Source: CALACW01 sp002431305
GTDB lineage: Bacteria > Bacillota > Clostridia > Oscillospirales > Acutalibacteraceae
NCBI GenBank assembly: GCA_937890355.1
Contig: CALACW010000119.1
Coordinates: forward strand, 1-19,221
Direction: 5' to 3'
DNA length: 19,221 nucleotides
The notes beneath the pieces are model-generated. The model was not told where the DNA came from. It saw only the letters and a program-made list of their open reading frames with translations, and made no database searches. Shown piece by piece: positions 1 through 7,268 of the stretch. A program made the translations under genes and the position numbers. Position 1 is the first letter of the stretch; each line of letters begins with the position of its first letter.

Positions 1-363
1 GGCGTAAGAAAGCCCGAACGCGATAATACGGGATATATTGCCGTTATTAAATTATATAAAGACAGCTTCGTTTCGACGTCCGGAAGCTACGAAAAGTATT
101 TTGAGTCCGGCGGAAAAACGTATCATCATATTCTCTCCCCCTTTACGGGTTATCCCGCCGAAAGCGGACTTAAAAGCGTTACGGTCGTTACGTATGACAG
201 CGGAGTTTACGCCGATTCTCTGTCTACGGCGTGCTTCGTTCTCGGGTACGAAAAGAGTCTTGAATTGCTCGAAAAATACTCAGCCGACGCATTTTTCATT
301 ATGGATGACGGAAGCGTTAAAATGACCGACGGTATAAAGGATAACGTGACGATGAATGAGTGA
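1..363 (+). CDS. apbE: FAD:protein FMN transferase (ApbE), C-terminal part
   Basis: The 5' end lies outside the window; 120 codons are visible, read in frame from base 1 to the TGA at 361-363. ApbE uses FAD to attach FMN through a phosphoester bond to Thr/Ser of extracytoplasmic redox proteins. Visible signatures are YHHILSPFTGYPA, which matches the family's HHI(L)DP.TGYP motif with Ser where Asp is usual, and ADSLSTACFVLG, which matches the conserved AD.LSTA.FVLG segment that helps bind the metal and flavin. The stop overlaps the start of the next gene by 8 bases, so translation is probably coupled. Its place at the head of an rnf operon fits: RnfD and RnfG are known ApbE substrates and both carry acceptor motifs here. 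Signal peptide or lipobox cannot be judged because the N-terminus is missing. Confidence 0.93.
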   Translation, partial: GVRKPERDNTGYIAVIKLYKDSFVSTSGSYEKYFESGGKTYHHILSPFTGYPAESGLKSVTVVTYDSGVYADSLSTACFVLGYEKSLELLEKYSADAFFIMDDGSVKMTDGIKDNVTMNE

Positions 364-739
364 GAGAAAACTTTTAAAAAAAAGCGACGCTGTAATAATT
401 ATTATATTGCTCGTCTGCTCTGTTTCGTTTATAATTTATTCTAAGGAGAATAAAAAAAGCGTTACGGCGCAGATAATCTGCTCGGGCGAGACCGTTGAGA
501 CGATAGATCTTGATTCCGTATCGGAAAGCTATGATATCCCTTTACGTGACGGGCGAGTTGTCGTCAGAGTCGAAAAGGATGCTATATATTTTAAGCAAAG
601 CGACTGCAGGGACAAGCTGTGCGTAAAGTCGGGGAAGCTTGAAAACCCCGGGGATACGGCGGCATGTCTGCCGGAAAAGGTCGTTATTACGCTGTCAGGG
701 GATAAAAAAAGCGAAAGCCCCGACATAATCTCATATTAG
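356..739 (+). CDS. Membrane-anchored NusG domain II protein (EetA-like)
   Basis: A 127-residue protein with one N-terminal membrane segment (about residues 11-29) and an exported domain resembling the NusG domain II family. The family's cysteine pattern is visible: C84 and C89 in SDCRDKLCVKSG, and C104 in the CLP motif. It is not the transcription factor NusG; the KOW/NGN parts are absent. Proteins of this type commonly sit before a Gx-family membrane protein in clostridial rnf operons, and from memory the EetA protein of Gram-positive extracellular electron transfer loci belongs to the same family. I see no Dxx(S/T)GAT flavinylation motif in it. The ATG overlaps the apbE stop. The function is unproven; a role in extracytoplasmic electron transfer or in Rnf assembly is inference. 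Confidence 0.85.
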   Translation: MSERKLLKKSDAVIIIILLVCSVSFIIYSKENKKSVTAQIICSGETVETIDLDSVSESYDIPLRDGRVVVRVEKDAIYFKQSDCRDKLCVKSGKLENPGDTAACLPEKVVITLSGDKKSESPDIISY

Positions 740-748
740 GTGATATAA

Positions 749-1282
749 TTGCCGAAAAAACATATTTCCGCGGCAAAACGAACCGCGTATACGGGTATAA
801 CCGCCGCGCTCGCTGTCGCGCTGTCATTCCTTGAAAATCTGATACCGCCGATATCGGCTCTGCCCCCGGGGGCTAAAATAGGATTTGCAAATATAGCCGT
901 CATGTTCGCGCTGCTGAATTTTTCGTACGCAGACGCGGTTATAATCGTTATTATAAAATCCGTTTTTGTCCTGATAACGAGGGGAGCGGCCGCGTTCTTT
1001 ATGAGTATTGCGGGCGGACTGTTAAGCATTATAATTCTAATAGCCGTCCTCGCCGTATCGAAAAAAAACGGCAGAAGTCTTTCATATATATTCCTGTCCG
1101 TTACGGGAGCCTTGTTTCACAACATAGGTCAGCTTATCGCAGCGGGATTTTACATGTCGACGTTCTCCGTCGCCGGATATCTGCCCGTTATGATAATATG
1201 CGCGTTAGGCTCCGGAGTCGTCACGGGAATAGTATTAAAAATCGTAATCCCGCCCATAACGAAAATTTTATCGAGACAATAA
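749..1282 (+). CDS. Gx transporter family membrane protein (EetB-like)
   Basis: A hydrophobic protein of 177 residues with about five or six membrane segments. The N-terminal half carries the family pattern of a Glu-Asn before IPP, then PPGAKIGFANIAVMFAL, like the KxGxAN signature of proteins annotated as Gx transporters or 'heptaprenyl diphosphate synthase component I'. The start is a TTG at 749, placed 5 bases after AGGTGA (738-743), which overlaps the end of the preceding gene; no ATG fits as well. It lies between the NusG-II gene and rnfC, the usual order in clostridial rnf loci. The substrate is unknown; relatives (EetB) occur in Gram-positive extracellular electron transfer loci. The prenyl synthase label is probably misleading, as no DDxxD prenyltransferase motif is present. 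Confidence 0.82.
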   Translation: MPKKHISAAKRTAYTGITAALAVALSFLENLIPPISALPPGAKIGFANIAVMFALLNFSYADAVIIVIIKSVFVLITRGAAAFFMSIAGGLLSIIILIAVLAVSKKNGRSLSYIFLSVTGALFHNIGQLIAAGFYMSTFSVAGYLPVMIICALGSGVVTGIVLKIVIPPITKILSRQ

Positions 1283-1307
1283 TTTCATTTATATAAAAGC
1301 AAAAAAT

Positions 1308-1326
1308 GGAGGTAGAAAATAATATG
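1308..1326 (+). promoter_or_regulatory. Ribosome binding site that fixes the rnfC start
   Basis: GGAGGT at 1308-1313 lies 10 bases before the ATG at 1324. The upstream in-frame ATG at 1306 would sit immediately before this Shine-Dalgarno sequence and has none of its own, so 1324 is the likely start. Confidence 0.8.
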
Positions 1327-2676
1327 AGCAAAGCCCATATGAAGGGCGTTCTTAAAGCCGTTAAGAACGTCAGAGGCGGAGTCAAAGTCGATCACCGCAA
1401 GATAACCGCCGACCTGCCCGTGGAAAGAATCGAAATACCGGACAAGGTTTTACTGCCCATGCAGCAGCACATAGGCGCACCGTGTACTCCGACAGTAAAA
1501 GTCGGCGATATCGTAGGCGTGGGGCAGGTTGTAGGCGATTCGGACGCGTTTGTGTCCGCGCCCGTCCATGCTTCGATTTCGGGTAAGGTTACGGCGATAG
1601 GCCCCGTAAAACTTGCAAACGGCAGTATGGTTGACGCTGTTACGATTGAAAACGACGGTGAGATGAGACTTTTCGAGGGTATAGAGCCGCCCAAGGTCGA
1701 AACTCGCGATGAACTTGTAAAAGCCGTAAGAGCTTCGGGTCTCGTTGGTCTCGGAGGCGCGGGATTCCCGACGAGCGTAAAACTTGCATTTTCGCCCGAT
1801 AAGAATATCGATACTCTTATCGTAAACGCGGCGGAGTGCGAGCCGTATATCACAGTCGACTACCGCGAATGTATCGACAATTCGTGGGACGTTATGGGCG
1901 GAGTTTACTCTCTTGCCGAACTTCTCGGATTTAAACATATCGTTATCGCGGTTGAGGATAATAAACCCGACGCTATCGAAATTCTTAAAAACATAGCTTC
2001 GAAAAATACGGAAAAAGACTTTAAGGTCGACGTTATGGCTCTTAAATCGAAATACCCGCAGGGCGCGGAGAAAATGATGATTCAGTCCGCGACGGGCAGA
2101 AAAGTTCCGATAGGCAAACTTCCCGCCGATGTAGGGTGCGTCGTAATGAACGTAGCTTCCGTCGCGTTCATCGCGAGATATTTAAAATCGGGCAAACCGC
2201 TTGTCAGCCGTTCGGTAACCGTCAGCGGAGACGCTGTAAAGAATCCTAAGAATTTACGAGTTCCGATAGGCATTGAGGTTCAGAAACTCATAGACGCATG
2301 CGGAGGATTCTCCGTCGAGCCTTATAAAATTATAGCCGGCGGACCCATGATGGGCATGTCGATAATCGACACGACCGCTCCTCTTGTAAAGAATAACAAC
2401 GCGCTTCTTGTATTCAGCGAAAAAACCGGTCTTCTGAAAAAGGAAAGAGCATGTATCAGATGCGGAAGATGCGCCGCGGCGTGCCCGATGAGTCTTGTTC
2501 CGACTCTTCTTGAAAAATACGCTTTGAGAGAGGACGCCGAAACGCTTTCAAAACTCGGAATCGGCGTATGTATGGAGTGCGGCAGCTGTTCGTACTCATG
2601 TCCCGCGGGCAAACAGCTCGTTCAGTATATGAGACTGGGCAAACAAATCGTAAGAGAGGCAGGCGCAAAGAAATGA
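1324..2676 (+). CDS. rnfC: Rnf complex subunit RnfC, NADH-binding iron-sulfur protein
   Basis: A peripheral cytoplasmic subunit of the ferredoxin:NAD+ oxidoreductase, about 450 residues, close to clostridial RnfC and shorter than the gammaproteobacterial form, which has a long C-terminal extension. It carries the NAD(H)/FMN site of the complex. Visible features are a biotinyl-like segment near residues 65-100 (SAPVHASISGKV), the glycine-rich GLVGLGGAGFPTSVKL, NAAECEPY, a SLBB-like region, and two C-terminal [4Fe-4S] motifs: C377/C380/C383/C387 (CIRCGRCAAACP) and C416/C419/C422/C426 (CMECGSCSYSCP). The start at 1324 is chosen on its ribosome binding site; an extra six residues from 1306 are unlikely. 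The stop overlaps the rnfD start (ATGA). Confidence 0.96.
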   Translation: MSKAHMKGVLKAVKNVRGGVKVDHRKITADLPVERIEIPDKVLLPMQQHIGAPCTPTVKVGDIVGVGQVVGDSDAFVSAPVHASISGKVTAIGPVKLANGSMVDAVTIENDGEMRLFEGIEPPKVETRDELVKAVRASGLVGLGGAGFPTSVKLAFSPDKNIDTLIVNAAECEPYITVDYRECIDNSWDVMGGVYSLAELLGFKHIVIAVEDNKPDAIEILKNIASKNTEKDFKVDVMALKSKYPQGAEKMMIQSATGRKVPIGKLPADVGCVVMNVASVAFIARYLKSGKPLVSRSVTVSGDAVKNPKNLRVPIGIEVQKLIDACGGFSVEPYKIIAGGPMMGMSIIDTTAPLVKNNNALLVFSEKTGLLKKERACIRCGRCAAACPMSLVPTLLEKYALREDAETLSKLGIGVCMECGSCSYSCPAGKQLVQYMRLGKQIVREAGAKK

Positions 2677-3683
2677 ACAGACTTACGGTAAGCGCGTCAC
2701 CGCACGTCCGCAGTGCGGACACGGTAACGGGCATCATGGGCGACGTAATTATATCGCTTATTCCCGCGGCGGTCACATCGGTATTCCTGTACGGACTCAG
2801 AGCTTTGCTCGTCATAGCCGTATGCGTCGGCTGCTGCGTTTTATTTGAATATCTTTCCAGAAAAGTACTTAAAAGAGACAACACGATAGGCGATTTGAGC
2901 GCGATTGTCACCGGACTTTTGTTAGCGTTCAATTTACCGTCGACGATTCCGCTGTGGATGGCGGCTATCGGCTCGTTCGCCGCTATAGTTATAGCAAAGC
3001 AGTGCTTCGGCGGTATCGGTCAGAACTTCGTAAACCCCGCAATCGCCGGACGTATAATTCTGCTCGTATCGTTCTCGTCGGCAATGACGAACTGGACTCA
3101 GCCTTTGCAGTGGAAAGAGACGGTTGACGCCGTTACGACTGCAACCCCGCTTGCGAGACTTTCGGCGCTTGATCTCGGCGGAAATATCGCTTCGCAGATA
3201 GCCGCCGACAGCGAGCTTCCTTCGCTTGTCAAAATGCTGTTCGGCATAAGAGAGGGATGCCTCGGCGAGGGATGCGCCGTCGCTCTTATCGCGGGCGGAA
3301 TTTACTTAATGGCGAGAAAAGTCATTAAGCCCGCAATTCCTCTTACGTTTATAGGCACCGTCGCCGTTATAATGCTCATTGCGGGCAGAGGCGATCTTAC
3401 GTTCGTAGCCTATGAGCTTCTTTCGGGCGGACTTCTGCTCGGCGCGTTCTTCATGGCGACCGACTACGCGACAAGCCCTATAAGCACAAAGGGCAAGATT
3501 ATATTCGGTATCGGATGCGGAATCATCACATCGGTAATAAGGCTGTTCGGCTCGCTTCCCGAGGGCGTTTCGTATTCGATAATATTAATGAATATTCTTA
3601 CTCCTCACATAGACACTCTCACAAGACCCAAGCCCTTCGGCTTTGTTAAAGAGAAAAAGTCAAAAGAAAAGGAGGCGGTATAA
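2673..3683 (+). CDS. rnfD: Rnf complex subunit RnfD, flavinylated membrane protein
   Basis: An integral membrane subunit of 336 residues, related to NqrB, carrying covalently bound FMN and forming part of the ion path. The ATG at 2673 overlaps the rnfC stop by four bases and opens with MNRLTVSASPHVRSADT, the usual RnfD beginning; an open frame running further upstream lies inside rnfC and is spurious. An ApbE acceptor motif is clear: D152-A-V-T-T-A-T158, fitting Dxx(S/T)xAT, so Thr158 is the expected FMN attachment site. Another conserved segment is GQNFVNPAIAGRIIL (about 116-130). A GAGAGGCAGG stretch inside the end of rnfC serves as ribosome binding site. Confidence 0.95.
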   Translation: MNRLTVSASPHVRSADTVTGIMGDVIISLIPAAVTSVFLYGLRALLVIAVCVGCCVLFEYLSRKVLKRDNTIGDLSAIVTGLLLAFNLPSTIPLWMAAIGSFAAIVIAKQCFGGIGQNFVNPAIAGRIILLVSFSSAMTNWTQPLQWKETVDAVTTATPLARLSALDLGGNIASQIAADSELPSLVKMLFGIREGCLGEGCAVALIAGGIYLMARKVIKPAIPLTFIGTVAVIMLIAGRGDLTFVAYELLSGGLLLGAFFMATDYATSPISTKGKIIFGIGCGIITSVIRLFGSLPEGVSYSIILMNILTPHIDTLTRPKPFGFVKEKKSKEKEAV

Positions 3684-3684
3684 G

Positions 3685-4254
3685 ATGAAGAAATTTTCAC
3701 CCAAAGAAATTATACTGCCTACAGTCGCTCTTCTTGTAATCGGTCTTATATGCTCGGGAATTCTCGCGTTCGTAAACAACGTCACGTCCCCGATCATCAG
3801 CAAGATAAATTATGAGAGCGAGGTAAAGTCGAGAAAGGTTGTCCTTCCCGACGCGAAATCATTCGGCGAGCCGGTCGAAAAAGACGGCGTTTCGTACGTC
3901 GAGGGCAAGGGCGCGGACGGCGAAACGGTCGGCTATGTTTTCACAACGAACGCGAAGGGTTACGGCGGAACGATATCCGTCATGACAGGATTGGACGCGG
4001 ACGGAAAAATCACGGGACTTCAGATTCTCTCAATAGACGAGACTCCGGGGCTCGGAATGAATGCAAAAAAAGAATCGTGGCTGTCGCAGTTTAACGGCAA
4101 GTCCGGAACGCTCTCCGTCGTCAAGGGAGACTCCGCTTCGTCAGAGCAGATTCAGGCGATAACGAGCGCGACGATTACGTCCAAAGCCGTTACGTCGGCT
4201 GTCAACACGGCAACAGAATTTTATAACGAAAATCTTTCAAAGGAGGCGGCGTAA
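3685..4254 (+). CDS. rnfG: Rnf complex subunit RnfG, flavinylated
   Basis: A 189-residue subunit with one N-terminal membrane segment (about 10-30) and an extracytoplasmic FMN-binding domain, homologous to NqrC. The FMN-binding signature shows as DETPGLGMNA in the middle and the acceptor motif near the C-terminus, I159-T-S-A-T163-I-T-S; Thr163 should carry the FMN. The position corresponding to the usual Asp of the ApbE motif is Gln157, a small deviation. Translation starts at 3685, six bases after GGAGGCGG and one base past the rnfD stop; an in-frame ATG at 3643 lies inside rnfD and lacks a binding site. ApbE encoded at the head of this operon is the natural partner enzyme. Confidence 0.95.
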   Translation: MKKFSPKEIILPTVALLVIGLICSGILAFVNNVTSPIISKINYESEVKSRKVVLPDAKSFGEPVEKDGVSYVEGKGADGETVGYVFTTNAKGYGGTISVMTGLDADGKITGLQILSIDETPGLGMNAKKESWLSQFNGKSGTLSVVKGDSASSEQIQAITSATITSKAVTSAVNTATEFYNENLSKEAA

Positions 4255-5064
4255 ATGGAGGAAAAAAGAAGCCTCGGTAAAGAGTTTACCAAAGGCATTA
4301 TAAAAGAAAATCCCGTTTTGAGGCTTGTTCTCGGAACATGTCCGACACTCGCCGTCACAACCTCGGCGATAAACGCCATAGGCATGGGCATAGCCGCCAC
4401 GGTGGTTCTTGTATGTTCGAACGTTGCTATTTCGGCGCTGAGAAAATTGATTCCCTCAAAAGTCAGAATCCCCGCGTACATAGTTATCATAGCCTCGTTC
4501 GTTACGCTTGTTCAGATGGTTGTAAAGGCTTACGTTCCCGCGCTCAACGACGCGCTGGGCGTATATCTTCCCCTTATAGTCGTTAACTGTATAATTCTCG
4601 GCAGAGCCGAAGCATTCGCAAGCAAGAATCCCGTGGGAGCTTCCGCTCTCGACGGTCTCGGAATGGGCGTAGGCTTCACAACTTCGCTGTTCATAATGGG
4701 TACGATAAGAGAAATCCTCGGCGCGGGAACGTTCCTCTCGGGAGCCGACACGCTTTTAGGAATATTCGGGGTTACGTTTAAAGGCTTCGATTTTACCGAG
4801 GGTCTTTCGAAAATCGGTCTTGCTCCGATGACTCTGTTCATTCTCCCCGCGGGCGGATTCTTCGTATTCGGAATGCTTATAGCGCTTGCTAATAAGATAT
4901 CCGACGAAAAGGGACTTCCCAAGGCGGAGCTTCACGGATGCAAGCACTGCCCGATGGCTTCGACCTGCACGCACATGTCCGACGAGCAGAGAGCCGAATG
5001 CGGTATGAGCGCAAAAACGGACGAAAATGTTAAAACAGCAGACGGGGAGGCGGGTAATCCATGA
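4255..5064 (+). CDS. rnfE: Rnf complex subunit RnfE with cysteine-rich C-terminal tail
   Basis: An integral membrane subunit (269 residues) homologous to NqrD, forming with RnfA the pair of inverted membrane halves. In Rnf/Nqr structures two Cys from each partner hold an intramembrane iron-sulfur cluster; the matching residues here are C29 (LGTCPTLAVTT) and C112 (VNCIILG). Six membrane segments are expected up to about residue 213. After that comes a polar tail of about 55 residues with four further Cys: C229, C232, C238 (CKHCPMASTC) and C249. RnfE proteins are commonly nearer 200-230 residues. The start directly follows the rnfG stop, preceded by AAAGGAGGCGGCG. The stop overlaps the rnfA start by four bases. 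Confidence 0.95.
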   Translation: MEEKRSLGKEFTKGIIKENPVLRLVLGTCPTLAVTTSAINAIGMGIAATVVLVCSNVAISALRKLIPSKVRIPAYIVIIASFVTLVQMVVKAYVPALNDALGVYLPLIVVNCIILGRAEAFASKNPVGASALDGLGMGVGFTTSLFIMGTIREILGAGTFLSGADTLLGIFGVTFKGFDFTEGLSKIGLAPMTLFILPAGGFFVFGMLIALANKISDEKGLPKAELHGCKHCPMASTCTHMSDEQRAECGMSAKTDENVKTADGEAGNP

Positions 5065-5651
5065 AATTCTATATAGCTCTTCTCGTAATGGGACTTCTGA
5101 CGCAGAACTTCGTTCTCGCAAAGTTCCTCGGTATATGCCCGTTTTTGGGCGTTTCCAAAAAGCTCAACACGGCTGTCGGAATGAGCTCCGCCGTCGTAGT
5201 CGTAATGCTTATTTCAACTGCGGCGACTTATCCCATCAATAACTTCTTACAGTCGCACGACCTCGGATACCTTCAGACTATTGTCTGCATACTCGTTATT
5301 GCGGCTCTCGTTCAGATGGTTGAAATTGTTCTTAAAAAATTCATGCCTCCGCTCTATAACGCGCTGGGAATTTATCTTCCCCTTATCACGACGAACTGCG
5401 CGGTTCTCGGCGTTGTTCTCTTAAACTTCGACAACGGCTATACGTTCGGTCAGTCAATGATAAACTCGCTCGGAGGCGGTCTCGGATTTATGCTTGCGAT
5501 GGTTCTTTTCGCGGGCGTACGTCAGAAAATGGAGACGTGCGATATACCCGAGTCGTTGAAGGGACTTCCGATAACGCTTATCGCCGCGTCGCTCGTTTCG
5601 CTCTCGTTTGTCGGATTCACCGGCATTGTCGAGGGTATGGGACTTATGTAA
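5061..5651 (+). CDS. rnfA: Rnf complex subunit RnfA
   Basis: An integral membrane protein of 196 residues, homologous to NqrE and to RnfE, with six predicted membrane segments. C26 (KFLGICPFLGVSKK) and C113 (TTNCAVLG) are the conserved cysteines that, together with C29 and C112 of RnfE, should hold the intramembrane iron-sulfur cluster passing electrons across the membrane. Other family marks are QNFVLAKFLG near the N-terminus and GLGFMLAMVLFAGVR near residue 140. The ATG overlaps the rnfE stop (ATGA) and follows GGGGAGGCGGG. Length is typical of the family. Confidence 0.96.
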   Translation: MKFYIALLVMGLLTQNFVLAKFLGICPFLGVSKKLNTAVGMSSAVVVVMLISTAATYPINNFLQSHDLGYLQTIVCILVIAALVQMVEIVLKKFMPPLYNALGIYLPLITTNCAVLGVVLLNFDNGYTFGQSMINSLGGGLGFMLAMVLFAGVRQKMETCDIPESLKGLPITLIAASLVSLSFVGFTGIVEGMGLM

Positions 5652-5666
5652 AGGAGGGCTTAGAGT

Positions 5667-6470
5667 ATGAATCCTATATTGCTTGCCGTCCTTACAGTAG
5701 GCGGAATCGGACTCGTCGCGGGACTTTTGCTTGCGGTTTTCTCAATCGTTATGGCAGTTCCCAAGGACGAAAAGGCGGAGGAGATAACCGAATGTCTCCC
5801 CGGTGCGAACTGCGGTTCGTGCGGATATTCGGGCTGTGCGGGATATGCCTCGGCTCTTTCAAAGGGCGAGACGACGAATACTGCGCTGTGCAATCCAGGA
5901 GGCGCTGAGGTCTCAAAGAAGATCGCCGAGATTATGGGACTCAAGGCGGGCGAGGTTAAGCCTATGGCTGCCGTCGTTCTCTGTCAGGGTTATAACGATA
6001 CCGCCGTTAAAAAGATGAATTACATCGGCGTAGACTCGTGCCGTATGGCACAGCAGCTTTACGGCGGAGAGAAAGAGTGCATTTTCGGATGTCTCGGACT
6101 CGGCGACTGCGTAAACGTATGTCCGTTCGACGCGATTCATATATGCGACGGAATTGCGAGAATCAATCCTCTTGCGTGCCGTGCGTGCAAAAAGTGCGTA
6201 AATACCTGCCCGAAGAAGCTCATTGAACTTCTGCCCCTTCACGAGACTAAGGCAGCGGTTCTGTGCAAGAATCACGACAAGGGCGTTATCGCGAGAAAAG
6301 AGTGCAAATCCGCGTGCATAGGCTGTATGAAGTGCGTTAAGACGTGCGAAGCGGGAGCCGTAACGGTCGAAAAGTTTGCCGCTCACGTTGATTACGACAA
6401 ATGCACCGGCTGCGGAAAATGTCACGAAGCATGCCCCGTCAAGTGCATTGACCTTTTAAAGCTTTCATAA
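5667..6470 (+). CDS. rnfB: Rnf complex subunit RnfB, polyferredoxin
   Basis: The ferredoxin-accepting subunit, 267 residues: an N-terminal membrane anchor (about 4-30), a Fe4S domain with C43, C49, C52 and C57 (CLPGANCGSCGYSGC), and a cytoplasmic polyferredoxin region. Four further cysteine groups are visible: C138/C142/C148/C152, C171/C174/C177/C181, C213/C217/C220/C223/C227 and C246/C249/C252/C256 with C260. This is the multi-cluster layout of clostridial RnfB rather than the shorter proteobacterial form. Electrons from reduced ferredoxin enter here. A strong AAGGAGGG lies eight bases before the start. It is the last gene of the operon; a hairpin terminator follows 24 bases after the stop. 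Confidence 0.96.
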   Translation: MNPILLAVLTVGGIGLVAGLLLAVFSIVMAVPKDEKAEEITECLPGANCGSCGYSGCAGYASALSKGETTNTALCNPGGAEVSKKIAEIMGLKAGEVKPMAAVVLCQGYNDTAVKKMNYIGVDSCRMAQQLYGGEKECIFGCLGLGDCVNVCPFDAIHICDGIARINPLACRACKKCVNTCPKKLIELLPLHETKAAVLCKNHDKGVIARKECKSACIGCMKCVKTCEAGAVTVEKFAAHVDYDKCTGCGKCHEACPVKCIDLLKLS

Positions 6471-6494
6471 ATAAGCAAATAAAGCAAATAAAAT

Positions 6495-6543
6495 AATATC
6501 CCGTACGGACGATATCGATTCGCCTGTATGGGATATTTTTTGT
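6495..6543. terminator. Bidirectional hairpin terminator between rnfB and the ECF gene
   Basis: AATATCCCGTACGG at 6495-6508 pairs, with two mismatches, with CCTGTATGGGATATT at 6523-6537, followed by a T run on the plus strand. On the minus strand the hairpin is preceded by the convergent ECF gene and followed by TTATTTTATTT, so it can serve both operons. Confidence 0.82.
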
Positions 6544-6554
6544 TTTATTATAAA

Positions 6555-7208
6555 TTATTTATGAAGTTTTGCTACAGCTTTTTTAACGGGGAGTCCGATT
6601 GCCGAGCATGCGAACGCGCCGATTGCCGCCTCGGGAAGTCCGTTTGTAAGCACGGTCATGCCGAGTATTGCGATGAGTGTTTTGCCCGCGCCGCCGCCTA
6701 ACGCGGTGAGGTATTCCTGACCGAAGAAAACGTATATTCCGCCTAATACGAGAAATGTATTCGTAAGGCTTCCGAGAAGTCCCGCGATTGCGTAGGTTAC
6801 GCCTTTATATTTAATCTTTTCTCCGATAGCTTTGATGATAAGTCCGGTAACGACGCCTATGAGAATTCTCGGTACAAAGCATATGAGAAGCGAGCCGAAG
6901 TTACCCGAAAACTCGCCCATTGTGTAAAACGGCGTATAGATAAACGAGAAAAGTCCGGGGGCTGTGAACGTCCAGTAGATGAAACTGCACGCGCCGAACA
7001 CGAGTCCCATGAACGCTCCTGCGCCCGTGCCGAGTACCGCCGCCGTAATAATTACGGGTACGTGCGAGAGCGTAGCCGAGAGCGGTCCGAGTGCGGGGAG
7101 CGTGCCCAGGGGCGTGAAGCAGACGATTATTTCAATCGCCGTGAGCATTGCAAGCTCTGTCAGTTTGATTATCTTTTCGCGGTTGGTTTTCTTTGATTTG
7201 TTATTCAT
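6555..7208 (-). CDS. ECF transporter S component, probably pantothenate (PanT-like)
   Basis: A substrate-binding membrane subunit of an energy-coupling-factor vitamin transporter, 217 residues with about six membrane segments. The first carries an A-x3-A motif (A20-A24, AMLTA), typical of the contact with the shared EcfT subunit. LSHVPVIITAAVLGTGAGAF and the following GLVFGACSFIY are like the PF12822-type S components. No ATPase or EcfT gene is nearby, so it should use a shared (group II) module encoded elsewhere. The AGGAGGA ribosome binding site (7217-7223) is eight bases before the start. It lies 60 bases downstream of coaX on the same strand, so pantothenate is the likely substrate; folate, riboflavin or another vitamin cannot be excluded from sequence alone. 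Confidence 0.85.
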   Translation of the reverse strand: MNNKSKKTNREKIIKLTELAMLTAIEIIVCFTPLGTLPALGPLSATLSHVPVIITAAVLGTGAGAFMGLVFGACSFIYWTFTAPGLFSFIYTPFYTMGEFSGNFGSLLICFVPRILIGVVTGLIIKAIGEKIKYKGVTYAIAGLLGSLTNTFLVLGGIYVFFGQEYLTALGGGAGKTLIAILGMTVLTNGLPEAAIGAFACSAIGLPVKKAVAKLHK

Positions 7209-7268
7209 TTTTTAATTCCTCCTGTTGATGTTCATAAATGATATATCACAGATATGAGAAGTGTATTT

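Noticed and set aside
356..739. Reading the NusG-II protein as transcription factor NusG
   Set aside because: It lacks the NGN domain and has an N-terminal membrane anchor and exported-type cysteines.
749..1282. Calling the Gx protein a heptaprenyl diphosphate synthase
   Set aside because: It is a polytopic membrane protein without prenyltransferase aspartate motifs; the name comes from legacy annotation.
1306..1323. Upstream ATG giving RnfC six more residues
   Set aside because: The GGAGGT ribosome binding site lies downstream of this ATG and serves the ATG at 1324.
1392..1938. Long minus-strand open frames inside rnfC
   Set aside because: They are shadows of rnfC codon usage; no ribosome binding site or recognisable protein features.
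2568..2672. Long upstream extension of the rnfD frame
   Set aside because: It runs within rnfC in another frame; the conserved RnfD N-terminus begins at 2673 with the ATGA overlap.
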